This document shows, piece after piece, positions 8,796 to 21,479 of a stretch of DNA of 64,000 nt. The notes beneath the pieces were generated by a model, which was given only the letters and a program-made list of their open reading frames with translations, did not search any database and was not told the DNA's origin. Source of the DNA: Spirometra erinaceieuropaei (taxonomy: Eukaryota > Platyhelminthes > Cestoda > Diphyllobothriidea > Diphyllobothriidae); assembly GCA_902702965.1 (NCBI GenBank), contig CACRXP010000031.1:2018367-2082366 (forward strand). Reading direction: 5' to 3'. Numbering within the stretch: position 1 is the stretch's first letter; each line of letters opens with the position of its first letter. A program made the translations under genes and the position numbers.

Positions 8796-10930
8796 AAGAT
8801 CAAACGAGATAAGTTTGTGAGAGATTTGGGTACAAATCTGCTACTGAAGAGGTCGTCTGAAGGTGTCCGCGAACATAAAGCGATACATGACGCAGCATTA
8901 GAAAGCAGATTCAGAAAGCTCCCAAATCAGACAAACTGGTGCACAGCCTGTCATCAAAGGAGCTGACGAAGGATCAAATGCAGGTGTTAAATCATAAGGC
9001 TTCATTCAACAGACCTGGCGCTCAACCTGTCAATGTGATTGAAGCGGTGTAATAAACTCTCAGTCAGACGGAAGCAACCGATGACACGAAGAACCTTATA
9101 CGACACCAAGTGTCGTCACTCCTTATGGCTCACAGGCCGCGCGAAGTGCTGTTCAATGTCAAAATGGCTACACTACGAGGAGTCAAGGACGACAAAGACA
9201 TCGTTATCGTGTCTGCAGACGAGATGCGTTCCACGGTTGTTTTGGACAGGACAGACTACCTTCAGAAGGCTAAAAGTTTACCGGGGTGACCGCCATTCCT
9301 ATACTCCTAGCCCAACCAGTCCCGTAAATACACTGACAACAGAAATCAGTGCGACTCTGTTGGCACTGGAAAATTCAGGTGCAGTATTGCCGGTTGACCG
9401 ACGCATGGTGGGAGCCCAGGACACGGCCTTCGTCCGCTTCTATGGTCTTTCGAAAGTACACAAAGAGGGCGTTCTCCTCCGGCCCATCGTCTCACTCAAA
9501 GGTACTCCAATTTACGGGCTGGCAAAATGGCTGTTTCTGCGCCTCAAATTTCCGACCGCAGATTCAGATACTACAGTCATTTCGTCAAAGCAATTCTTAG
9601 GGAAACATAAAGGGGTAAGCCTACTGCCAAGCTATGTCATGGTATCTTTGATGTCACGTCCTTTTTACTGCTATTCCGCAGGAGCTGGCAGTCGAAGCCA
9701 TTGAACTATTCCTACGAGACAAATACGATGAGATGGGAATCGCCTTGGACACGCTCAAATCCTCCAACTCCTAAAGCTCTGTCTTAAGACGTACTTTACG
9801 TTCGACAGAACAATATACAAGCAGGTAAAGAACACGCCAATAGGTTCACTGATTTCGGAACTCATGGCCAAAGCAGTCCTACAACGGTTGGAGTGGCTGG
9901 TTTTCCAGCACCACAAACCGAAATTCTGGGCTCGGTATGTGGATGGTACCTTCGTCGTCATCAAACGATATCAGGTGCTTGAATTGTAAGAACATCTCAA
10001 CGCCATCTTCCCGGACACCCAATATACGTTTGAGGAAGAGGAAAACAACCAGTTGGCCTTCCTAGATGTCCTCGTCTGCCGCAAAGGTTGCGATGGCGTA
10101 AAAACCAAAGCGCTCAGGAAAGCGACAAATACGACGCAAATACTGAACTTCAGCAGCAACCACCCGATCAGTCACAAACGCAGTTGCATAAGGGCGTTAC
10201 ACCGGCGCGTTGAGACACACTGCAGTGAAATGGAAGGCGAGGTTACTGAATTTCAACACTTTCGGCAGGTGCATAGAGCGAATGATTACCCGCGCAATTT
10301 TGTCAATCAGTGCCTGCGTAAACGAAGCAAGAGACAAAATCCAACCGGCCCCAAATTTGGGCGAGCTGTCCCGTACATGATGAATGTCCCGAAAGCCAAC
10401 AGCCGCCTTCTACACCCCTTTGGATATGAAGTTGCACGGAATCAAGAAGCAACCACAAGGTGCCAGATCATGAGGCCTAAAGACCCACTGCCGCGGTTGG
10501 CAACACCTGGAGTCGTTTACCGGATCTGTTGCAGTTGTGAGTAAAGCAACTATGGCGGAGAAACTGGAAGACTATTCCGGACGCGGTTGGCCGAGCATGC
10601 GACAGCAGTGAGTAAGAACGGCGCCAACTCTCAAGTCGTGGCTCATTCGACGGGACCCAATTACACATTTAAGTCTGACGAGCAGAAGTACTTGCTAGAG
10701 ACGACAACCTCGAGAACCGCAAACTGCTCTAGTAATGGTTTTCCGGTCCTCATTCAATCAAGAAGCGCAACGACCCCTACTTCATATTTGAAGCTGAGAC
10801 TTAGTCTAGGCGAAGTAGTTAGCCGCAAGGAGAACGTGCGGATAACCACTTTCTCTGGCATCAATGTCAGCAAGCCAAATGACCCAAGAGTCCAAACGGA
10901 TGACGAAATCCGGTAGTCAGTCACTCGGCG
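8795..10930 (+). pseudogene. Penelope-like element, family A, copy A2 (nearly full length, dead)
   Basis: This is the longest PLE copy. An N-terminal part (LSSKELTKDQMQVL near 8950) leads into the RT fingers (FYGLSKVHKEG and SLKGTPIYGLAKWLF, about 9440-9530). After a frameshift near 9740 comes the palm, where the active site is YVDG (9936-9947) rather than YVDD. An open linker covers about 9990-10540, with QLAFLDVLVCRKG and NHPISHKRSC. The GIY-YIG endonuclease follows (VVYRICCSC, then NYGGETGR), interrupted by a TAA at 10543-10545 where relatives have CAA. At least one frameshift, two stops and a lost catalytic Asp make it a pseudogene. No 3' hairpin tail is visible before about 10985. Confidence 0.88.
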
Positions 10931-11074
10931 GCGTGCGATGAGCGTGGGAGCTGATAATCCTGATTGGCATACAGGCGCATAGCAATTACATGACAACGGT
11001 ATATTTAAAAACCTGGACAGTCGAGCGGTGATTCAGTCGGAAGCTGCCAACTGTTATAGGCATGTAGCGGCCCA

Positions 11075-11640
11075 GCAAATATATCCTATAAATAATGGTC
11101 CTCAGTTTTATCGCCTTTGTCTCGTAGGAGTATTTCGATAGTCTCGATGCCAGGTTTGTGGAATAAAAGTAAAAAGGGACGTGACACCGAAGCATACCAT
11201 GACGTCGCTTCGTATGAGACTCGTCCCTTTAAGCTTCTTCCCAATAATTGTGTTGAAAAGCTGACTGTAGTGTCTGAATTTGCCGTCGGAAATTTGAGAC
11301 GCCAAAATAACCATTTTGTCAGCCCGTAAATAAGAGTACTTTTGAGTGAGACGACGGGCCGCAGGGGGACACCCTTTTTTTGCACTTTTGGGAGGCCATA
11401 GAAACTGGCTGGGGCCATGTCCTAGCCTCTCGCAACCCGTCGACCAAACGATGATACTGCACGGAATTTCCCAATGCTAATAGCGTTACACTGATTTCTC
11501 GTGTCAGTGTTTTTACGGGGCTGGTTACGCAAGGCACATAGGACTAGCGAACCTACAGTGAATGTTCCACCTTCTGAAGTTGGCCGGTTCTGTGCTAAAC
11601 AATCGTAGAACGCCCCTTCACGCCAGTGTATTTGCACCTA
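11075..11640 (-). pseudogene. Penelope-like element, family A, copy A3 (RT fingers only)
   Basis: Frames in two registers together give VKTLTREIS, FYGLPKVQKKG and SLKSTLIYGLTKWLFWRLKF, the PLE finger region also seen in A2. Several frameshifts separate them. Palm, linker and endonuclease are missing on the left. It is tail to tail with A2 and points away from A5. Confidence 0.82.
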
Positions 11641-11839
11641 TTGATGAAACTCCAAATTTAAGAGTAAGTGCAAACGATTAGTAATTAGAACTGGAAAGTT
11701 TCACTGAACATTCAGCTGACAATCTATGCAAGGGACTAAGATATTTAATTTAAATGGAAAAAATTGCTGGTCTTTGAAATTTGAACCGCGCGTCTGGACT
11801 TTGGCCGTAACAGAAGTGAGGAGGTGAGTTTCAGGAAAC

Positions 11840-12480
11840 ATATCAGGAGAAAAATGTCTGGTGTGGTTCGGGCAAAGCAAATGTTGGAGGAACTAAGAGA
11901 CTGTTGCGAACTCCATTGTCCCAACACGCAATTGCAGTGGGGAGAAGGGATTCTAGTCCTTAGATCGCGACTCATTAAACGGAATCCGGGGAGACTTATA
12001 GGTTTGATGAGGCCGAAGTTCCCGCAAGAGAGGCCAACCATTTACGCCACGAGCTGCTTAAGTCATGGTCCCCCATTCTGCAGCCAATTAACAGGCAAAA
12101 CGAACTCCAGTCTCTATATTTTGTGCTGAGGCTTTGTTTAAGCGGAGTTGTTTTCCAAGTGGGCGGGCCTTGAGCAACAAACCGTCCGAATATTTACCGT
12201 GCTATGAATCGATAACACTGATGAAATTATGGCAATTACGGACTCGATGCGGAATACTTAATAATCCTCGCGTTAAGCATGACTCCCGGCGATGAATGAG
12301 AGGACTGCTAATTAAAGTAGGCATGTGGTTACGTGGCAACCGCGACCTACAAATACTGTTCTCCTTGCCTCTTCGTTCTCCTTATCTCCGACTGTCAATG
12401 AGGATGAGTTTGAAGGGGGAATCCGAAACGTCAAATCAATAAACATGTTGTCCCGACGATCGCATTTTCTTCTTCTGAGT
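11840..12480 (+). pseudogene. Penelope-like element, family A, copy A5 (decayed endonuclease and 3' end)
   Basis: With frameshifts, the plus strand gives SGVVR, NVGGTKRLLRT, an H-A-I-A-V segment and then RFDEAEV and LLKSWSPILQPINRQNEL. These match in order the GIY-YIG domain and C-terminus of family A (NYVGETGRLLRT, FKFDEAE, LLESW). At least two stops lie in the domain. A degenerate 3' tail with CGAAACGTC and AATAAA follows at 12393-12446, and TTTTCTTCTTC ends the copy. Confidence 0.7.
12393..12446 (+). other. Degenerate PLE 3' hairpin motif (copy A5)
   Basis: GAATCCGAAACGTC and a following AATAAA are kept. The CUGANGA part and the 5' side of the hairpin are eroded. It marks the 3' end of A5. 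Confidence 0.6.
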
Positions 12481-12481
12481 A

Positions 12482-14096
12482 AACGTTTTGTTATTAGGCG
12501 TCCAGAGAGTTCTATCAACTTAAGAAAGTATTTTATGCGCGAACATGATAAAAGAGAACTGGAAGGTCTAGGCTGACACACATACTGCTGGTTTCACATG
12601 CCCACATATCTTAATTGTTTAAAATATACAATGCAGATCAAAAGAGGGAGCTAGCTTCGAGTATTGGTGTGCGATTACGCGCTTTACTAGTAATACTAAA
12701 GTCTACAATGTCGGACGAAATTGACGTTTCTTATTTAGCGCTCATATAAAGGTTTTTCAAATATCGACTAGTGTCATAAAATCGTGGCTTAATATGTTGT
12801 TCGTGAACCCAGACAATAGAACAGCTAGTCATTATGAAAGTCACTATAGGTGACATGAACGTCGGCAACGAACCTTACATTCTTTAGTCGGGATTGAAGT
12901 CGAATTTTACTACAACGAACGCACAATGTGTAAGGTTAGGGTTACGTCTAAGTTTGAAGTCAGGGGTTGGTTTAGAGTTAGGCAGCAACGAGACCATAAT
13001 TTCTTATTTCAAGTGCCCTATAGGTTAAGCATAACAAAAGATAATCGAGCATATAATTTGGAACGCCTGAATGAGGCCCATTATCGGTGCTGACTCCGTT
13101 TTACGGGACATATATCACGCAGAATCTGGGCACCGACATCGTTTTGGTTTTAGTGACCTAGTGTTTTCATACATACCAAGTAATGCCGGTAGCATTTTGC
13201 CGCAAATACTGTTAGAAGGAATTAGCAGGGTTTATTACATTTTATTTTTCCCTGCATATCCAGTAGAGTTTCACTTACCCATCACACAAATTAAACAGTT
13301 TCTTAATTAAGTACTATATTTATAGTTTAGACTCTAACACTAAAGACCAGTACTGGTGCGCATTAATAATGTCCGCCAGTTAATACATTCGGCAAAGTTA
13401 TACATAGCAGCCGTGAGACATCAAACATGCACCTGCGTTTGTTTTAGTGTTTAGTAGTATGTTGCGAATGTTGTGTTTTCCGTTGTTTTGAGTAGTGATC
13501 GTGTCGGAAAGTGAACCGGGCTCGACTGAAAACGGGTATTATATTCCGCCATCGCAAAATATAGAAGAACAAGCCAATTAGAGCAATTCGAGTTGGTATT
13601 TTATTTCAAAGTTGTCAAAGGCCCGCGGACCCTTTTTCCCTTTTTGAATTCCATGATAAACATTAGTTTATTGACAATCTAGCCGCTGGTTCTGTCGTGT
13701 GGATTGTTTACTGCAAGTCAGAGCGAGGAATGGCCAAGCAGTCCACAGGAGTTGGCTAAACGCCAGCTGAAAAGAAGAGGTGTCACCCCCCTCCCATAGT
13801 TTTCAGTGATCGCAAAATAAAAGGAGCACCTTCAATAAAATACTTAAATGTAAGCTTTACAATACACATGTTTGTTGCCCCACATTAAGCAAACATCCCC
13901 AAAAGCCACTTGCTTACGCCGATTCCCATGGAAAAATCTCACCTTAAATGTACTAAAGATAAAACCTTATAAAACTGCCTTGTATGACTTCCGAGGAAAG
14001 TATCGCACGAACTTGGAACATACATTTTCTGGCACGGTCCGAATCTCTATATGACTATTTGAGCCGAAATACATCAGCTACTGCGGAACAACCACA
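12482..14096. other. Unassigned AT-rich interval
   Basis: No recognisable gene was found. A short degenerate telomere-like patch (GGTTAGGGTTA and variants) lies at 12935-12985. A 79-codon ORF at 13071-13310 is unremarkable. Confidence 0.35.
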
Positions 14097-14424
14097 TAAT
14101 ATTCATAAACCGCCAACAGGCAGCCAGGAGTATGCAATCGTGTAATTATTTACCGTACAGAGAACACAGGTATTAGCTAAAAGCCCAGGCACGCGTGTTT
14201 CGTTGATCTTCTGCCGCTGCCTGACGCAGCCGCGAGGGGTTCGACTCATCAGTGGGTCCGCCAGCCTTCCCCGTACGTTTTCTAGTATACGAACTCCAGT
14301 TTCACCTTGCCTTGTTGTATTTCCAAGAATATTAATGCTTTTAGCTACTATCTGTGTCGTTAGTATAGTAAATAATTGCACGATTCTATACTACTGGCTG
14401 CTTGTTGGCGGTTTGCGAATATTA
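14097..14424. repeat. Foldback element with about 75-85 bp inverted arms
   Basis: The left arm begins TAATATTCATAAACCGCC and continues with CAATCGTGTAATTATTTAC. The right arm is its reverse complement with scattered mismatches, ending GGCGGTTTGCGAATATTA. The spacer of about 170 bp contains the SINE-like repeat Q with a GGTTCGACTC box. It could be a MITE or two repeat copies inserted in opposite orientation. Confidence 0.75.
14137..14300 (+). repeat. SINE-like repeat Q, copy 1
   Basis: A stretch with GGTATTAGCTAAAAGCCC, CGCGTGTTTCGTTGAT, GACGCAGC and GAGGGGTTCGACTCATCAG recurs inverted at 14525-14690 and directly at 56966-57216. GGTTCGACTC resembles a polymerase III B box, though I see no convincing A box. 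Confidence 0.65.
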
Positions 14425-14524
14425 CGCGGTCATTTCATAGTATACTATTGTGCTATCATTTACCGTACTGCCAACACAGGTATTAGCTGAAAGCATCAAT
14501 TTCCTCGGAAGTTAAAGAAGGCAA

Positions 14525-14690
14525 GTTCATATAGGAGAAAACGCACAGGGGAGGCTGGGAGACCCACTGATGAGTCGAGCCCCTCGCAGCTGCGTCAGGC
14601 AGTGACACAAGATCGGCGAAACACGCGCGTCTGGGCTTTTAGCTAATACCTGTTTTGTCAGTACGGTAAATAAATACACAACCCTATAAA
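14525..14690 (-). repeat. SINE-like repeat Q, copy 2
   Basis: This is the reverse complement of the Q copy at 14137. It includes the GGGCTCGACTCATCAGTGGG segment and the GGTATTAGCTAAAAGCCC block. It is separated from copy 1 by about 225 bp in opposite orientation. Confidence 0.65.
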
Positions 14691-14699
14691 ATGTTCCTT

Positions 14700-15805
14700 T
14701 TATCTCTTTCTGACTACAGTGCATTTTCCTTTGACATAATCTTATCGGATGGCCAAATATACAGGCATTAAGAGTCATTTTACCAGATCCTTTTAACCAC
14801 GACGGACTCCAGGGTATACAGGTATAGGCGTACAATAAATGCCGTTTTAAGCACCTCTGGATCAGGTGACTCCAAAATGGTCGCGGTTACTTATTGCAAG
14901 TTACATGGGACAAAGGTATATTAAAAATGGGTATCCTAAAAGGTCACAGCCGTCCCAAAAAGCCAGAAATAATGAAGCCACCTGTAGAATATCTCAGCTT
15001 CAGTAAGTCACTACGATAAGATAAGATATGCAACCACATGGAATGTCCTCTCAAAACCCTATTAGGAAACCACCAAACCTAGTGGAATTTAAAATAAAAA
15101 TCAATGAACTTCTCACAACTTTTAATACACACGTATTTTTGAATAAGATAGATACTTTTCTATGCAGTTCTTTACCACAGAATTTGGACCGTCAGGTTTG
15201 TGGTTTCATTTCTGGGACGTTTCCATGTACTGCCCACGCTTCAAAAATGTGACATAAAGACGTTCTACGAAAGAGAATTTCTCAAAGTTATTTCTATCGA
15301 AAACGTTCATAGTAGGCACACTAAATTATTCCATTCCTGCTGAAAAGTCCAAATTCGTATGCAGCAGCTGGCTGAAAGTTGGGTTCTATCTCCAAACATC
15401 TATTAAATTGCAACTTTTGCTCCTGTAAACCGTCCTTATAAATTTCGTACCTTTTCCTTGGCAATCCGACTCCTGCTTTCGACAGCATTAAACCCTCTGT
15501 CTTCTTTGTTTCTTATAATATCTTCCTTAAGAATGTCCAGTCAGTCGGTATTAGTTTATCAACTAGTTCATCTACTCCTAAGTAAAGCCTCTACTATTGT
15601 CTTAACACTGACTTGGTGGGCCCTTTATTCTCTTCCAAGCACTTTTTGCCGTGACTTCAAGAAAGGACTGTCGGGAACTTTGATGTACTTCACTTGCCCT
15701 TAGTACTGTCATTGCTGGTATATAGATTCCCTCATACCCTTTCATCTACAAGGGCCCCCCGTTTTGCCTTGTCCGACCACATTTTCGCTTGTCGGCTGAT
15801 CTCGC
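14700..15805. other. Unassigned interval
   Basis: Nothing recognisable was found. ORFs of 74 and 81 codons at 15028 and 15458 have no known motifs. Confidence 0.3.
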
Positions 15806-15950
15806 CTCACAAGAAATCTGATTATTAGCCAGAACACTGCGAAATACTAGGAAAAAAGTATTGCCCCATATCGCAACTCACAAGAAATCTGATTATTAGC
15901 CAGAACACTGCGAAATACTAGGAAAAAAGTATTGCCCCATATCGCAACTC
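15806..15950. repeat. Perfect 71-bp tandem duplication
   Basis: 15806-15876 is repeated at 15877-15947 without a visible mismatch, and a few further bases continue the period. The unit includes CTGATTATTAGCCAGAACAC. Identity of the two copies suggests either a very recent duplication or an assembly artefact. Confidence 0.95.
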
Positions 15951-16139
15951 TACAACGTTTTGTTCAGGTTTAGCTGCGCAAATCTGCCATACCACCTGCG
16001 TTTTACTCGGCGCCCATCGTGATTTAGGTCCCGTTTTGGTTTCTGGGGTGTGGAGATCTCTCCTTCAACCTGGCATCAGATTGTACATTGTTATGACCTT
16101 TCGGCGAAAACGAGCACCGAGGAACATCCGGTTCTTCGA

Positions 16140-17335
16140 AGTTAAATAGAGTTCCCACTCAGGTAGGCCGCTGGAGTTAGCGCGAACAACTCATCGAAGT
16201 GCGAGGCACAGTCGTGACTTCTCGCAGCCCAGTAGGACTGAAGGAGATGTCTTCGGATCTGTCCATCCAAAAGGAGAAATGATTAATCGCATCAAGTCCG
16301 CATTTAAAAAATAAGATTTTGAGGTCCTTCGCGGTTTCGGTTGTCCCCCTTGAACACTTTCCAGAAACTTGTGGTCTTTCTTTATCAGAAGCGCCACGCC
16401 GGAATGAGAAAGCGGACATAGGTCGATTCTTCGGCATCCCGAGCGCATAGAGAAGAGTGCTTTAGAGAGAAAAGATGATGATTATGGATGTTATTTCGTT
16501 AGAATGCATTCGTCACGGGTATTCCGCCAAGGAAATATTGACGAGATCACCGTTTGCGCTTACCACCTTCATTTGCAGCCGCAGACAAACATACTACTTA
16601 AAGTTAGACTTGAGTAACCATTTATCAGACTATTCGCATACGCGATTAAGTCCTTCTAGAGTCCGTTCGTTGTTGCTGCTTTAAGTCGCTTGATGTCATT
16701 TGCAAACGTGACTGCCTGGCAGTCCAGTCCTGTCGCGGAGTCATTGACATCGATTGAAAGAGGAAATGGCCGGAGTACAGGACGCTGAGATACTCTGCTA
16801 TCAAGTGACATGGACCTTGGCTTCACACTGCTAGTGCACATGAATCTCAACCAGCCGGTAAAGAAGCCCTCTAGACAGTTCAGTAGGTTCCTCTAATCCC
16901 GGACCCCCCGGACCTTGCTGAGTAGTCAGAGGTGTGACATAATATCGAGGTCCTTCTTGACGTCGAGACAAACGACTCCGAATCTTGTGTCTTCTTCTTA
17001 AGCCCCGGATAATTACTAGACTGAATAGATCATACTGGTAAGACGAGAGTGGCTTCGTCGAAGACCATGTTGAATATTATCGAGAATGGTCTTTTCTTTG
17101 ATGAATTCTTGATAGCTTTTTCGCCCTATTTTTCACAACTTTGCAAGAGGTTCATGTAAATCTCACCTGCCAAGAGGTCTAAGTATTTATCCCGTACCCA
17201 TACCCTTGTGAATTGGGTAGACATTTGCCATCTTCCAAGTGAAGGCAAGAACGCTTCGTTCAAATAATTACTGAAAAATATGTAGAAGCAATTTCAACTT
17301 CTCATCCGAAATCTCGTATGACTGGGACATACTGA
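16140..17335 (-). pseudogene. Decayed CR1-like LINE reverse transcriptase
   Basis: Pieces of ORF2 are visible in order from right to left across changing frames. WKMANVYPIHKKGMG and LDNIQHGLRRSHSRLT are followed by VVCLDVKKDLD near 16950. VSQRPVLRPFPL-x-NDSATG then precedes the active-site block FAND (FADD in live elements). The last piece is LIKKDHKFLESVQGG in the thumb. Many stops and frameshifts interrupt these. The order matches the CR1/jockey RT domain, so this is an old remnant. Confidence 0.72.
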
Positions 17336-17339
17336 AAAT

Positions 17340-17673
17340 GAATATGCTAACCAGCGAGAACGGTCCTCTGAGCTCTAGAAGTAACGAATATATCCCAAGA
17401 ATACTCAATTCATAAAATCACAACATAACCGTTATTCCAGAAGATATGAAACAGTATGAATTGCCTGCTTAATGAGAAAAATCGACCAAAACTTTAAATT
17501 ACTGGCCGAACTAGTTGGCCACAACTGCATAATGGCGCCAACATTGGCATGCCATGCCCCTCAGCCGCATATATATTGCAGTCCTCAGACATTGGGAAGA
17601 TCACGGAAGATGACTTTGCTCGCGATGGCTGATGAGACATGCGTCCCTGTCTTACGACTTTTACACCTATAAC
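17340..17673. other. Unassigned interval
   Basis: I see nothing recognisable between the LINE remnant and the microsatellite. Confidence 0.3.
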
Positions 17674-17839
<166 letters not shown>

Positions 17840-19984
17840 AACTCCAATACTACGAGTACTAGTCGGTCTAAGCGTCCTAGGACATGTTTGTGGAGCTCCG
17901 TGGCTGCTGGTGTTACGCGTCACTTCAGTAGAAGCCGCTTATACATGTGCCCCTCCTCCCTAGTGAGTGAGTTCGTCGGGGGACCGTCTGCTCGGATTTT
18001 GTAAGTTCGTTAGGACGGTTTGCTCTAACCCTTATGTACGTAGTACCGCAGGACTTTATAGGCCATGGCAAGGTCTTAATGCCTGTTGATGAATTTTTCA
18101 TCTGGATACCGCACCTAACGTGTGAGTCTGTCTGCTGTTGAGACGCATCGGCACAAGATGGTCGCTCCTTGAAGATCAAAAGTGAGGCCGGTTTGTAACA
18201 AAATGCCCGGCTGGAAGGGAATCAGGTGTTGGGGGACGTGCGGTACACCTTCGCCCTGACATCTTTGAGCGCATCTGTGACCGAGTAAATTGAAACACAC
18301 ACCTGCATGAGGGATCTACTTTGAGTCGCGCACAAACTAAATGCGTAGATAAAAGAGGATCGCTGTTCTTGTGAAATATCGATATGCCGTTACTTAATGT
18401 CCCAGTTTCCCGGAAAAATTCCAACGGTTGATAATTATCAAATCCAGTTTTAAACTACAATTCAAGGTCACACGCCTTAGTTTGAGTGCTGAGGTGGCCA
18501 TCTTCAAGTCTGCCAAATTAAGGCAGCATTCCGAGTGATATACGGTTACTGCAAATAATGCCATAAGAGAATTCGCAGGCGGTCCTTCTCGTGCATTCAA
18601 CAGTACGAGCTTTAAAATTTCCGAGAGACCGTTTTTATGGTAAAATATCAAAATATGAGCTGAGATCTTTATAAATCAATTTTGTAGACCAAATTTCTGG
18701 ATTGTGGCTTTTAGAAATGCGTCTAACACAGGTGCATACCGACGACAGTTTTGAAAAATCAATTTTATTGCCAGGCACGATTTTCGCATTGTATAAAATT
18801 CAGCTTTTCACCTCTGCAAAAAAGGCAAATTTAAAAATGAGACCTTAGTGTTGACGTCCATAACATATATAAGGTGTATCTCTTTTCCCCCAAAATGATT
18901 GTGCAAATTTTGTAAAATAACTAAACAGTATTATTAAATTGGGTTGAGCATAGATCCGTGTTTAAGATGAGTAAAGAGCCGCCCGCTCAGTGAGCAATAC
19001 GCGATCAAGCAGACGCCACACTTGACTGACGTTCGACGGATTTATTGTTCTGATGTTTTTCACAGCAGAATGGTCATTCAAATATTCTGGGCCTTGCTAC
19101 AAAGACCGTCCTTAGGATTCTGCCAATCACTCTTAATGTGTGGGAATATTGACTTGAAATTCTCGCGTTGCGATCAGTTCATCGTGATACTCTTTATTGT
19201 ACGGCTTGATTTAGTCCCATATCCGATAAAAACATACAGTTGAGAACTAACTTTGCACACCGACAACGATGCGAACCTGAAACACTTTCTAATTAAATGA
19301 GGCGGATAAATGTGTGTGCAAACCCTAAGGGCCACAGCTTTCTACGTGCGTGGGTGCTTAAACCAGAAGTTTAGTGAATCGACCTAATTAGACCGATCAT
19401 TGTATATTCAGTCCTATTGCTTGCATTACAGGGGAAGAGAGCCAAATACTTTGCTTAGTAAAATCCCTGGTGAAATCACTCATGGAGAGAATGTACGTAC
19501 ATACGTCACCCTGCACAAACTTCAGACGACAGAGTTCTCGCTTCCATAGCAATTTCCAAACTGATAAGTAGAGCTTGTGGTTGGCGACGAAAAAATGTGG
19601 TTGAGCAAAGGTTCATGGCCACACCCGAAGGGTTCAGTCAAACAGGAATATACGGAGCCAGCGCCCAGCCCGAGTGGTCGTTCGTCCTTTACTTTTAGCA
19701 TGACTGATTTATAATAGTGCAGTTTATTTTAGTGCAGATAGGGCGGGCACATTCCATGTATGTATGCAATTGTACAAGTCAGCTACCTCCCTCCCCTACC
19801 GGTCTTAGGGGGACTGCGTGGGCTGGGTCAGATACTGAAATCCTAGTTACTTAGCCCCACCGTCCGGCCATATCTGCTCCTGTCCAATTCGGATTCCGCA
19901 TGCTCCTACACACATAAAAACCGATATTCTACATTTGTCTATTACTGTTCTGCCCAAGGTTTGTCAGCGCCTGCTGTGCCAATA
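17840..19984. other. Unassigned interval
   Basis: No recognisable gene, RNA or repeat. ORFs of 60-85 codons occur on both strands without family features. Confidence 0.3.
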
Positions 19985-20430
19985 TCAGCAAACCATGGCC
20001 CTCGCAGCCCAGTGTGCGCTGGCAGTTCTCCGGTTTCTGGTTCTCTGGCGGTAGATGCGCTTGCGTTCCGGCTGGATATACAGGTGGTGGGCATGACTGC
20101 CCAGCCATCCTCGTCCTTCGTACCCCTGTTGGGGTGCTGTTGTTGGTTAAAGTCCTGGTCAAGTGTATGTTGTGGACCAGCGGGTGTGGAAGCACGCCTA
20201 TATGCGGGTCTGGCCGTGCTAGCAAACGGCATCCTCCCCTGCCTTTGGTTTCCTTGCCTCTATTTTGACACTGGGTCAAGGTGGTGATTGGGGTAGAGAG
20301 AGTGCGGTAGATGCTGCGCAAGTCTACATCCACAATAAACTTCTCCACGTGCAAGCCACCGTGCCTGCTGCACCCTGCTGTGTAGCACACGGTGGACATC
20401 GTCGGAATCGACTGTCGAACTTGGGCGTCG
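19985..20430. repeat. Dispersed repeat R, copy 1
   Basis: It shares long blocks with 21480-21905. These include GTTGTTGGTTAAAGTCCTGG, a GAGAGAGTGCGGTAGATGC block and GCACACGGTGGACATCGTCGG. It also matches 60135-60360 over the second half. A minus-strand frame stays open for 169 codons, but the copies do not conserve one protein, so coding is unproven. Classification is unknown. Confidence 0.75.
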
Positions 20431-21479
20431 GCCACCAATTATAGTTAGGAAGTCTTCATGTGCTCCACTTATGTGATACACCTTGGTTCCGTTGTCCATA
20501 ACACGTTCACACTTCGAAACGGGATACCCTTACCTGATCTTTCTGTTTCCTTCCGAAGCGCTTTCCAAGGTAGCTTGAATGAACTGTCGGCACTACTGGC
20601 TATCTGACTACTTTTCCCAGAAAGTTCGCAATGATCCCTGACCTCTTGCGTCTTCTCAGTCCATTTTACCGTCATTCTACAGAGGTGTCGAAGTACGATA
20701 CTCGACAGCGGGGAGTGTACACACAGAAACACAACCAGTTGTAGTCAGCGTTCTCCCTGCGCGAGTGTCGGCCGAAGTGTATGCGTCCGGACTTCCTTCG
20801 GTTGGGGCCAATCTATGAGGAGATAAATATCCGTCGGAGCCACGGCGTCGGAAGCCAGAGACTGCGTCACGCGCGTTAGGTGGGCCGAAAGCAGTATGAA
20901 TAAGTGGTGGCGCTGACGGCCGTGAGAGTAGGCACCTACAGAGGCAAAATCCACTCCCAGTATCTCATCATACATACATCCTAAATGAACTCCTCTTGTC
21001 CCTCAGAACCTTCTAGGTTGGACGTACGTGATTGGACATTCGCCAGCCTATTTGCTCCATGTCGTTTACAGTTTGTTTCTTGGACACACATAATGACAAA
21101 ATAGCAGGCAGTTTTAAAGTCGCCAGGACAGGCGTAATCCAAGCTGTCATCCTCTTTCCCCTCTTGAGTTTAGCGTAGATTCGGGAATGCTCTTTTGTCG
21201 GCAAGGACAGCTCGTTTTGCTGTTCTTCAGTACTGGCCGTGCTTCGTCGTATTCGACCCATTCAGTTGAACACCGTAATGCCAAACACACACACACACTC
21301 GCCCACTACATTGGCTGAATATAACTCCCACACAGTAGTATTCGAGCAGCCAAGTATGAAAATGCCTATCAGTGGACATCACTGTGCCAAGTGGCCATCC
21401 AAATCCAGTACAATCTTGTTATATTTCCAGCCACTGAGCGATGGTGTAGCGTCAGGAACATGTGCGTACCCGGGGTCTT
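20431..21479. other. Interval between two R copies
   Basis: No recognisable gene. A short CA run lies near 21285-21298. ORFs up to 87 codons have no family features. Confidence 0.3.

Noticed and set aside
9755..10159. Minus-strand ORFs of 62-69 codons
   Set aside because: They are antisense shadows of the plus-strand PLE reverse transcriptase and linker.
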